From Aplectana chamaeleonis (lineage: Eukaryota; Nematoda; Chromadorea; Rhabditida; Cosmocercidae), in NCBI GenBank assembly GCA_029168955.1, contig JAPDOI010000183.1, forward strand, positions 1,290,446 to 1,354,445: 64,000 nucleotides of DNA, in the 5' to 3' direction. The notes below the pieces were generated by a model, which worked only from the letters and a program-made list of their open reading frames with translations, did no database searches and was not told the origin of the DNA. Made by a program: the position numbers and the translations under genes. Positions 48,161 to 59,560 of this stretch are shown here, in pieces (the stretch's first letter is position 1; each line of letters begins with the position of its first letter).

Positions 48161-48499
48161 CTTGCGGAGACTATCAGTACACCAGCGGCGACGCTACGGC
48201 GAACCGGACTTAAATGGGCCCAACTCTGACGAGCAAGCAAAATCAGTACATGCGATCATTGTCATAGTTGCAGATGATAACACTAGAATTGGGTATTATT
48301 AAACGCAATGAATTTGAAGACGGATCAATCATGAAATGACCAAAAATCTGTTAAGACCTCCGCCATGGCGAAGCGGGCGTCACGCGCGTGCCGCGCGAGC
48401 GAGGCGTCAGGCCATTAGTACATCAACGCCAAGCCCGCGCGTCAAGCGGGTGCCGCGCTGGCGCTGAGTAGTATGAATAGCACCTAACATTTTCGCCGA
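48161..48499. other. No gene recognised
   Basis: Contains a short repeated GCGCG(T/A)GCCGCGC motif at about 48385-48460. No coding signal. Confidence 0.45.
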
Positions 48500-50264
48500 G
48501 CAATGGGCCTCATTGGCGGGTCACCCTCCATGTAGTAATCGTTTGGCTTCGTCGAACGATGGAACATCTTGGCGGGCAACCATTCGTGTAGTATTCGCTC
48601 GGCTGCGCCGAACGATGGGCCGTCTTGGCTGGCCACCCTCCGTGTAGTACTCGTTCGGCAAAGCCGCCTTTCGTGTAGTATTCGTTTGGCTTCGTCGAAC
48701 GATGGGACATCTTGGCGGGCAACCCTTCGTGTTGTATTCGTTCGGCTTTGCCGAACGATGGGCCACATTGGCGGGTCACCCTCCGTGAAGTGATAGCTCT
48801 GCTTCGTCGAACGATGAGCCATCTTGGCGGGCAACCCTTCGTGTAGTGATAGTTCTGCTTCGTCGAACGATGGGTCGGCTTGGCGGGCCACCCTCCGTGT
48901 AGTACTCGTTCGGCGAAGCCGCCCTTCGTGTAGTATTTGTTTGGCTTCGTCGAACGATGGGCCATCTTGGCAGGCCACCCTCCGTGTAGAACTCGTTTGG
49001 CTTCGCCGAACGATGGTCCATCTTGGCGGGCATCCCTTCGTGTAGTACTCGTTCGGCTGCGCCGAACTACAGGCCGGCTTTCTCGACCCCTTCCCTCCCC
49101 CATCTACGCAGTATTCGCTTAGCTTCGCCCAACGACGGACCAGCCTTGCCGGTCACCCTCCGTGTAGTACTCGTTCGACTTTGCCGAACGACGGGCCGAC
49201 GCCCCCCCCATCTACGCAGTATTCGCTCGGCTTCGCCGAACGATGGAGCCGACTTGGCGGGCCCCCCTCCGTGTAGTACTCGTTCGGCGAAGCCGCCCTT
49301 CGTGTAGTATTTGTTTGGCTTCGTCGAACGATGGGCCATCTTGGCAGGCCACCCTCCGTGTAGAACTCGTTTGGCTTCGTCGAACGATGGGCCATCTTGG
49401 CAGGCCACCCTCCGCGTAGTATTCGTTTGGCTTCGTCAGACGATGGGCCATCCCTGGCGGGCAACCCTTCGTGTAGTATTCGCTCGAGCTGCGCCGAAAC
49501 GATAAGCCACATTGGCGGGTCACCCTCCGTGTACTGATAGTTCTGCTTCGAGGAAGGATGGGCCGGCTTGGCGGGCCACCTTTCGTGTAGTATTCGTTTG
49601 GCTTCGCCGAACGATGGGCCACATTGGCGGGTCACCCTCCGTGTAGTGATAGTTCTGCTTCGTCGAATGATGGGCCATCTTGGCGGGCAACCCTTCCTGT
49701 AGTATTCGGCCGGGTGCGCCGGACTACAGGCCGGCTTTCTAGACCCCTCCATCTACGCAGTATTCGTTCGGCTTCGCCGAACGATGGAGTCAACCGCGGG
49801 CCGCCCTTCGTGTAGTATTCGTTCGGCTTTGCCGAACGATGAGCCACATTGGCGTGTCACCCTCCGTGTAGTGATAGTTCTGCTTCGTCGAAAAATGGGT
49901 CGGCTTGGCGGGCCACCTTTCGTGTAGTATTCGTTCGACTTAGCCGAACGATGGGCCACATTGGCGGATCACCCTCCGTGTAGTGATAGTTCTGCTTCGT
50001 CGAATAATGGGCCATCTTGGCGGGCAACCCTTCGCGAAGTATTCGTTCGGCTGCGCCGAACTACAGGCCGGCTTTCTCGACCCCTTTCCTCCCCCATCTA
50101 CGCAGTATTCGCTTAGCTTCGCCCAACGACGGACCAGCCTTGCCGGTCACCCTCCGTGTAGTACTCGTTCGACTTTGCCGAACGACGGGCCGACGCCCCC
50201 CCCCCATCTACGCAGTATTCGTTCGACTTAGCCGAACGATGGGCCATCTTGGCAGGCCACCCTT
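48500..50264 (+). repeat. 56-bp hairpin minisatellite, array 1
   Basis: Successive CGAACGAT anchors at 48553, 48609, 48696, 48752, 48808 and 48864 give a 56-bp period (one 87-bp step). Each unit has GTTCGGCTTCGCCGAAC, a 7-8 bp stem with a 3-nt loop, followed by ATGGGCCATCTTGGCGGGC and CACCCTCCGTGTAGT. Variants GGCCGGCTTTCTCGACCCC and CATCTACGCAGTATTCG recur at about 1 kb spacing (for example near 49064 and 50058), so there is a higher-order period. Because 56 is not divisible by three and few units have stops, long open frames of up to 199 codons appear in several frames. These are not genes. Confidence 0.95.
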
Positions 50265-50329
50265 CTCAGACAATGGGGTGGACCGACGGCGGAGAAGTTG
50301 CGTACCGACAGCGGGATGGGCGACGTTTG

Positions 50330-50760
50330 GAACGCAGTTTGCGCGCGGTCGGCACGAAAAATTGCGCGGTTGATACGCACTGTCACGCGGTCAGTACTGA
50401 ATGCCACGCGGTCAGTACGTATCGCGGCGCGGTCGGTACGTCTTGCCATGCGGTCGGCACGTATTGTCACGCGGTCGGTACGCACTGCCACGTGGTCAGT
50501 ACGTCTTGCCACGCCGTCGGTACGCATTGCCACGGTGTTGGTGCGCACTGTCACGCGGTTGGTACGCACCTCCACGCGGTCGATACGTACTGTCGCGCGG
50601 TCAATACGCAATGGTACGCAGTTGGTACGCATCGCCGCGCTGTCGGTACGTCTTGTCCGCCGTTGATACGCATTGTCACGGGGTCGGTACGCATAGTCAC
50701 GCTGTCGACACGCATGGACACGCTGTTGAGACGCATTGCCACAAATGTTGCGCGTAGGAT
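50330..50760 (+). repeat. 21-bp tandem array (GCGGTC(A/G)GTACG)
   Basis: About 20 units of 21 bp, such as CACGCGGTCGGTACGCACTG. The period is a multiple of three and lacks stops, so all frames stay open for 100-170 codons. The Arg/Thr/Val-rich peptides are repeat artefacts. Confidence 0.9.
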
Positions 50761-51859
50761 TGACCGCGGTTAGTACTCCCTCAAACGCGGAAGGCCCGAT
50801 TTTATCAGGCGGTCAGTACGAAACATTTTTGAACATCGCTATTAGTACGCATGCATATGCGGCAGGTATTTATTGCTTCCAATCAAATGGCGCTCTCTCG
50901 AAACGCATTAATGCAGGGTTTGTGACAAGAAAAAAAAACGGTTTTCATCACGAAGGTCCCAAATATTTGGAAATAAGCAAACGTTGGGAGTGGGGGTGGG
51001 GCTTGGGGTAACGCACGAACAAGTTGAAACAGCCCAACACCGCTGGCTTTCAAACTGCAAAGAACGAGCTTTTTCAATCAACAACATCCAAAGTCTAGTT
51101 TTCTTAGATGAGCCTGGGCGGAGCAACCAGAGGAGGGGTCGGTCATGGCAAAATAAGGAAATCTTGACATGATAAGCCCAATACGCCATACTTCGCCGTG
51201 GCCGACCCAGTCGAAACGTATGAAAAACATGGATGATGGAGGTTGCAAAGAACACCAGGGGTCGTATTCGCCATCAACTCGCCGGGAAGTGGAAGGGATA
51301 TGAGGCGAAATTTCAGTACAAAATGCGCTCTCCACTGCCACCTCTCGCCTCCCTTGGCTTCCCTCGCGACCGCCGGAGTTTCTCGCATAGGTTCGCTGGA
51401 GAATACTCGCTTCTCGATAGAACCTTTATCTTTCGCAGTGATATCACTACGTAACAGACTTTGAATTTCCATATTACACAGTGTAAGATGGGTTGATCTG
51501 TTCCTCTGGCGCGCGCGGTATCAACCCTTTCGTCTCCCTTCGAAATCCCTCGGCGGGATGTTAGCGAATACGTTTTTTCCACCCCACCTCATTCATGTCT
51601 TTCGTGGTTATCGACCGGGCTGGCTACGGCGATCGGCGAACTATGACCTAGCCGTTTCATGCCTACCGCGTGTTTATCTCAAAATCGCCACAGCCGCGAT
51701 CTAGCTGGAGAGGTTTGGTTTTGTTAATTTCATGTTAATGAAAAACAAGGTGCACGCACACGCCGCTTTGTGGCGTACTTGTAGGCGTGTATTATGACGC
51801 ATCGAATAATCGAATCATTGCCAAATGAGTACTTAGGTATTATCGTTCCTCGAATACCA
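50761..51859. other. No gene recognised
   Basis: Interior of the putative 5.1 kb element. Frames of up to 115 codons on both strands have no motif. Confidence 0.45.
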
Positions 51860-52320
51860 GTCCGGTCCACACACTTTCCCCGGCGCATGGCGCACCCTCG
51901 GTTGAGTCCCACACTCTTTTCGCGGCGCTCAGCGCACTTTCAGTTGTGTCCCGCACACTTTCCCCTGCGCTCAGCACACTAAATTTGGGCCCAATATACT
52001 TTTCCCTGCGCTCGGCGCCCAGTTGGGTCAAACACCCATTTCTCGGCTCTCGGCGCACTCCCATTTGGGTCCAACACTCATTTCTCGGCTCCCGACGCAC
52101 TCCCATTTGGGTCCAATACCCAATTCTTGGCGCTCAGCGCTCACATTTGGGTCCCGCACACTTTCCCCGGCGCTCAACACACTTTAAGTTGGGTCCAACA
52201 CACTTTCCCCGGCGCTAAGCACCTAGTCGGGTCCGCACACGTTCCCGGCGCCTGGTGAACTCTCAGTTGGGTCCCGTACACCCTCCCCGGCGCTTGGCGC
52301 TCTTCTGAGTCCCGCACATT
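51860..52320 (+). repeat. Tandem array of 40-50 bp units
   Basis: About ten units carry GCGCTCAGCGCACTTT, TTGGGTCC and CACACTTTCCCCGGC. The array is related, in inverse orientation, to 24600-24810. Confidence 0.85.
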
Positions 52321-53059
52321 CTGTGGTCAACGGTAAATGGTCACTGGTCAACTCTTAGCCGTTCATTATTGTGTATGATAACTATACTTGGCGTTGGGAG
52401 GTCAGCCGCGGTAAATCGTTTTGCCTTGCTTGCGTCTTTCTCTGGTAAAAATCACCTATTTTTAATCCATTGGTGTCCAGATATTCACCTTCATGATGAA
52501 AACTCAGTACCCTTCTCATCACGAACGCTTCGTTTAGGCATTAATGTGCGCCATTCTAATGGGAGCAATGCATACCTGCTGCGTGTCACTTTTCAAATAA
52601 AACTTTCGTGTTAGAAGACATTTTACTACTTTTCCTCAGCCTAAGATGACATTTCTTGTATGTATTTTACATTATTCCGTTTCTATTCTTGCATTTCCTT
52701 CCTTTGTCTATTTCCTTATCCTTCTATAAGAAATTCAATGTGTTAATCGCGTTGTGAGCTTAGTACCCTTGCGTTCTATTTAACGAATCCTCATGGGATG
52801 GAGTGTCCTCGTTGATTGTGATTGTGGACCCTTTTCAATGGCATATGTCAGCTGTTGAGACTGATTTTACCGTCGCTATCGAGCTGAAATTCCGCTCCGC
52901 GATTGCGACGAGTCGCTGTTTCAGCACATAGCACAATTATAATCGTGCTGGGAGAAGGGTGAATCGTGACGGTAAAAGCGGTCCCAGCAGGACTAACACG
53001 TGTCGTATGATGCAAAAACTGTAGTGCGCAAATGAGGCCCGGAATCTGACCCAGAGAAC
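52321..53059. other. No gene recognised
   Basis: No coding motif or repeat was seen in this stretch. Confidence 0.5.
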
Positions 53060-53121
53060 GACACTAAATAAAAAAAATTATTTAGTAAACAAATCAATTA
53101 ACAAATAATTAAATAAATAAC

Positions 53122-53160
<39 letters not shown>

Positions 53161-53275
53161 AAAAATAAATAAATAAAAAAAAAAATAGATAAATAAAAAA
53201 GTAATTAAACGAAAAAGTGAATAAATAAATAAGTGAAATGGTAAATAAATAAATAAGTAGTTAAACCGAAGAAAA
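53060..53275 (+). repeat. (AAAT)n microsatellite, imperfect
   Basis: Dominated by AAATAAATAAAT with A-rich interruptions. Confidence 0.95.
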
Positions 53276-54559
53276 GTAACATATTAAAAAAGAGATGAAA
53301 ACGAGGAGAGGAAAAAAGTATCTGGAGTTGCAAATAATCAGAAGAGAGTGGAGAAGATTAAGATAGAGAAATAGGAGAAATCGGAATGTATGAAGAAAAC
53401 GCCCTGCGATTTGAAGGAAATCGCCATTTAGTTGACTTTTTGAGCACTCCGGTGGAGAAGGAAGAAAAAGTTTATGGGGTCGCCACTAGCGTGTTCGATA
53501 AGTGAGGTGATCAAGGAGGTCATATAGGTTTCGGGTGACGAAGAACTCGTTAGGGATATCAATTCTGGCCAGTGGAGAATCGAGCATTTCTTTGAATCGT
53601 GCGTGATTCTGATCAAGGAAGCCTCCCCCGTGTTATGGACTTTGCTAGCATCTTCAATTTTTTTGTGTACAATTGAGCCATTCGGGCTAGGTGACATCAC
53701 CCACGAAATTTGAGCCTCTAAATATGTGCATCTTACAAGTTATGGCCACCTGAGGACTGCTGTGGGTCGATCAACTAGCACTTCTGGGTTGATCGTCTTA
53801 CACTTTTTCATTGATTTTTGATGCAACCGTCAAACAACATGGAAAACATTTTTGGGACAAAAATTCTTCAGAAATGACAGTGAAGAGGTCTCCAAATGCA
53901 TAAAAACCCCAAAAACTATTTTGGCGCGAAATTCAAATCAAATTTAACAATGTACTCAAACTGGTTTTTCTTTACAAATGAAGGTTTGTCAGAGGCCCTT
54001 TCGACAAATCCCTTCACTAGAGAGACCAAGCTATACAAAAACATGAAAAAATGTTTAGATTTTCGATTTCGATTCTCTTTTTAATTTTTAAATTCATATT
54101 TTCCTCATGGCTCAAAAATTTTGTGGTGCACAGATAACTCAAGATTGGTATTTGACCCTCATTATGGCGGAAGTCGGCAAGAGCCCAGGACAAAAAACAC
54201 AAAACAGCTCAAAACCGACTATAATTAGGATCCACTACGCCCGTTCATGTTGTTGCTCCATCCTCGAATAACGAGTTCTTCAAGAGCACCTAAACTGTTT
54301 TAGAAAGAAGAACGAGTTATAGGCTTGGGATAGATGAAGCCAGATGTGTGAATAAAATTGTGTTTGCTTCATTTCAGTGGTTCTCGTCGGACTCTCCCAG
54401 TTTTTTTAAAGGCACGCAGCTGTCACAGAGACCAATTCATCCTGGGATTCTCTACCGGAGCAACAAGGTCAAAACTTTTCCAGGGAATACCCTGCCTCTG
54501 AATAACCGGTAGGCTAGATGTACGGCAAACGCTCCGAAATTTCGTTTGTTCACTAAGCA
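53276..54559. other. No gene firmly recognised
   Basis: A purine-rich stretch (53280-53420) is followed by a 90-codon minus-strand frame (53428-53700; KKIEDASKVHNTGEASLIRI, then SLIEHASGDPINFFFLLHRS). It is more protein-like than average, but I recognise no family. Confidence 0.3.
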
Positions 54560-55366
54560 CGATGCATTTGTGCTATGTACCCACACTCACGGGTTCGCTT
54601 GCGTACAGAATGCGATGCGATTGCGTACTGTACGCGTCGTCATTGCGTGCCGGAAGCACGCGGACGATTGCGTACTGCACGCTTGTACGCAGCGAACACA
54701 TCCGTGCACCTACCGCGCGGACTGAAAAACTGACCTCGCCTACAAAATTGCGCATTGCGTACTCAAGCGCCGGGGCGATTGCGTACTGAACGCGAGCACA
54801 TCCGTCCCGACTTGCACGGACTGACAAACTGACCTCACTAACCAGATTTTCCTGCGTACTGAGAACGCGAACGCTTGCCGTACCGACCGTGCACACTGAC
54901 AAACCTATCTCCCTCACCAGTTTGCCTGCGTGCTGAATGCGGGCGATTGCGTGGGAGCTGAACGCGAGGCACATCCGTGCCAACGACGCGGACTGATAAT
55001 AAGGACCTCAACGACCAGTTTTCTTGCGTGCTGAACGCGGGCGGTTGCCGTACCGAACGTGAGCTCTTGGGTACTGACTGCCGTGTGCTCACGTACCGGT
55101 ACCGCGAGCGAAAGGTCATATTTCGTACTTACCGCGGCGAAAATGAATGCGCGCTGTCAGTACGTCTCTATGAAATTTCGCGAGCGGTTGGTACGGAGCT
55201 CAGGCGTATCGGAGCCGCGTGCACTATCTCTGTTTCCGCGGTCAGTACTGCAAATGCGCGCGTTTCGGCACGAAATGCATTTTTGCCCGCGGTCAGTACG
55301 ATCAGTGGCACGCGGTCGGTACGAAACGCGATTTTCGCCCGCGGTCAGTCCACCCAATTGTCTGAG
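54560..55366 (+). repeat. GCGTACTGAACGC / GCGGTCAGTACG repeat block at the right end of the 5.1 kb element
   Basis: The first part has units with GCGTACTGAACGCG, GACTGA(C/T)AAACTGACC and CATCCGTGCC. The last about 250 bp has GCGGTCAGTACG or GCGGTCGGTACG units like those of 50.3-50.8 kb, ending at the inverted terminus. Confidence 0.8.
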
Positions 55367-56890
55367 TCCGTGGGCCCAGAACTCGTTTGGCTTCGCCGAA
55401 CCGATGATAGTCCATCTTGGCGGGCGTATCCCTTCGTGTAGTACTCGTTCGGCTGCGCCGAACTACAGGCCGGCTTTCTCGACCCCTTCCCTCCCCCATC
55501 TACGCAGTATTCAGCTTGACTTCGCCCAACGACGGACCAGTCTTGCCCGGTCACCCTCCGTGTAGTACTCGTTCACGACTTTGCCGAACAGACGGGCCGA
55601 CGCCCCCATCTACGCAGTATTCGCTCCTTCGCCGAACGATGCGGCCGTCTTGGCGGGCCACCCTCCGTGTAGTACTCTCTCGTTCAGGCGAAGCCACCTT
55701 TCGATGTAGTATGTTGTTTGGCTTCGTCGAACGATGGGCCATCTTGGCAGAGCCACCACTCCGTGTAGAACTCGTTTGGCTTCGTCGAACGATGGGCCAT
55801 CTTGGCAGGCCACCCTCCGTGTAGTATTCGTTTGGCTTCAGTCAGAACGATGGGCCCATCTTGGCGAAGGCAACCCTTCGTGTAAGTATTCGCTCGGCTG
55901 CGCCGAGAACGATGGGCCACATTGGCGGGTCACCCCTCCCGTGTAGTGATAGTTCTGCTTCGTCGAACGATAGGGTCGGCTTGGCGGAAGCCACCTTTCG
56001 TGTAGTATTCGTTTGGCTTCGCCAGAACGATGAGGCCACGATGGCGGGTCACCACTCCGTGTAGTGATAGTTCTGCTTCGTCGAATGATGATGAGCCATC
56101 TTGGCGGGCAACCCTTCGTGCCAAGTATTCGTTCGGCTGCACTGCCGAACGCTACAGGCCGGCTTTCTGGGCCCCCTCCATCTACGCAGTATTCGTTCGG
56201 CTTCGCCGGGCGCGATGTTTGTTCGTCAACCCGCGGGCGCCATAACGCCCTTCGTGTAGTATGTTGTTCGGCTTTGCCGAACGATGGAGACCACATTGGC
56301 GTGTCACCCTCCGTGTAGTGATAGTTCTGCTTCACGTCCAGAAAAATGGGTCGGCTTGGCGGGCCACCTTTCGTGTAGTATTCGTTCGACTTAGCCGAAC
56401 GATGGGCCACACGATGGCGGGTCACCCTCCGTGTGAGTGATAGTTCTGCTTCGTCGAATGATGGGCCATCTTGGCCGGGCAACCCTTCGCCCAGTATTCG
56501 TTCGGCTGCGCGCCGAACTACAGGCCGGCTTTTCTAGACCCCATCTACGCGAAGTAATTCGTTCGGCTCCGCCGAACGATTAAGAGTCAGCTTTTGGCGG
56601 GTCACCACTCCGTGTAGTGATAAGTTCTGCTTCGTCCAGAACGATGGACCGGCTTTGCCGATCCCCACATCTGCGCAGTGAAAGCGATGAGCCATCTTGG
56701 CGGAGCAACCGCTTCGTGTAGTATTCGATCGGCTGCGCCGAACGATGAGCCACGATGGCGGAGTCACTGCCCTCCGTGGTAAAAGTAAAGTTCTGCTTCG
56801 TCCTCGAACGATGGGCCGGCTTGGCGGGCCACCCTCCAAGTAGCATTGGTTCAGCTTCCCCGAGCGATGGGCCGAACGATTACGATCCTC
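55367..56890 (+). repeat. 56-bp hairpin minisatellite, array 2, with scattered short insertions
   Basis: Unit types and their order follow 49.0-50.2 kb. Many 1-3 base insertions break the period; for example CGTTCACGACTTTGCCGAAC here corresponds to CGTTCGACTTTGCCGAAC near 49171. The open frames are artefacts. Confidence 0.92.
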
Positions 56891-58124
<1,234 letters not shown>

Positions 58125-58127
<3 letters not shown>

Positions 58128-59560
58128 ATTAGTAGAGTGTTAATAAAGCCGTGTCCAAGACCCATCATTTACCGTCGTTATCATCGACGACTGCTTCGTG
58201 GTGTGCTCCACGCAGAAGAAGGAGATGGACACACATGCTTCAGTATTCTGAATGAACCCAATCACAGCAAATACTGTTGATTTAGAGCAGGAGAAACCTC
58301 CAGAAACATGTAAGCTTGCTTTCTGCTCCAATGTGCAGGTGCAGCGTCGGGAAGGATCTTACAGAACCAGAGTGGTATCGGAAGCCTACCAGCAAAGAAC
58401 ATCCTGATCCACTCCAGCTCCGCTCACCCTTCCAAGCACAAAGCTCGCTGTCATGCAAAAATATGCTTACCGGGTACAGCTAATAGGGTTTCTTCTGGAG
58501 CCGGAAAGAAAGAGAGCCGAGTAAAGGGATCTAGCAGCAAGAAAGATAGCGGTCCAGCAACGGTTTCATGCCTCAGGAGGGACCAAACTCATCCGGACCA
58601 CCTATGAGGGAGACAGGAGACGCGAGTTCGATTAGGATATGCACAACATGCGTAATGATAGGAAGAATTCCGTTTTGTTTCCCGTATATATCCGACGCTG
58701 TGAGCTCATCAGTGAAGAGGATTCCTGCGAAAGTTCGACCTTGACGACGCGGTGAGGCTGGTCAGAGATACACTCCTGCGAACCTTAAGCGTCAGCTGGT
58801 AAAGAAATCGGTTGGCACGACAGATTTCTGCGCCACAATCGACTGTGTGGTCTGCCCCTCAGGTCAGGACGGGGATTGTATGAGGTCTGGAGTAGTATAC
58901 TTGATATCATGTGGGCGTTGCGGCGAAGAATATATTGGTGAAACAGGACGTCCACTGTGTTTCGCCGGATCAAGGAACACCCCTGAATTGGAGTTAAGAA
59001 AGATCAATCCCCTAACGCACACCACTGGGAGCCCATCGTAGACAGCGTCACGAGCGATGAGTTCTTCGAGCTTACCGGTAAAATTTTGGCACACGCACCC
59101 CCAATCGCCAGCGCGAAAAATTTTAGAAGCAGCGTTTTGGATTAATGCGAAAAGTCCAAAAATGAATCGGAAAGAGACGAGTGTCTAGCAATTACCAGCG
59201 AAGTCGCACCTTTCCTTGACCTCTGGAGAGCGTGATCTCAACGTCTTCGCATGTCGGGAAGGCACGCAATCCATACCACCCACTGCCTGACTAACTAGAA
59301 GGTGAGTCCCTTTCCGCACTTCCCTCTTGGCACCAAAGGTGAGGCAGTACAACTTTTGTGGCTACGTGCGGCATTTCCTGGGTTTTCCTAGCCTTTGCTG
59401 CGTTTCTGTGAAGTTAATCGTGTGGTGTTGACGAGTAGTCGCATCTATTTCTTGATTTTCCAGGCTCTGATGAAGGCGACGAAGGCCGAAACGATTAGCC
59501 TGATAAATCGATCTTAACATCTTGGACACGGCTTTATTAACACTCCTACTAATTACCTAC
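58125..59560 (+). pseudogene. Penelope-like retroelement copy A, 5'-truncated
   Basis: It begins with a 36-bp inverted copy of its own 3' end (58125-58160), then joins mid reverse transcriptase at CCATCATTTACCGTCG (YRRYIDD region, one base out of frame). Further on are the KWYRKPT-like region (near 58360) and a GIY-YIG endonuclease with GVVYLISCGRCGEEYIGETG (58880-58945). The 3' end TTGGACACGGCTTTATTAAC is at about 59522-59541. A GIY-YIG domain fused to a YxDD-type reverse transcriptase is the defining feature of endonuclease-bearing Penelope-like elements. Frames are broken by indels. Confidence 0.85.

Larger units (their letters stand above)
50265..55366. mobile_element. Putative 5.1 kb TIR element inserted in the 56-bp minisatellite
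   Basis: The left end starts CTCAGACAATGGGGTGGAC (50265). The right end, read on the minus strand from 55366, starts CTCAGACAATTGGGTGGAC. About 24 of the first 28 positions agree. The 56-bp array stops at CACCCTTCT on the left and resumes at TCCGTG on the right, the adjoining point of the unit. So one continuous array appears to have been split. The inside has GCGGTC-rich arrays near both ends, a 40-50 bp array, an AAAT microsatellite and no recognised transposase. No clear target duplication is seen. Confidence 0.45.

Noticed and set aside
48500..50264. CRISPR-like regular repeat
   Set aside because: Units are contiguous 56-bp tandem repeats without unique spacers, and the sequence is eukaryotic.
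48484..50373. Long open frames of 110-214 codons on both strands in the 56-bp arrays
   Set aside because: They arise because the repeat unit has few stops in any frame. The peptides repeat with the DNA period and change frame with it.
50228..50773. Overlapping Arg/Thr/Val-rich frames of 118-174 codons
   Set aside because: A 21-bp repeat without stops keeps all frames open; there is no non-repeat coding sequence.
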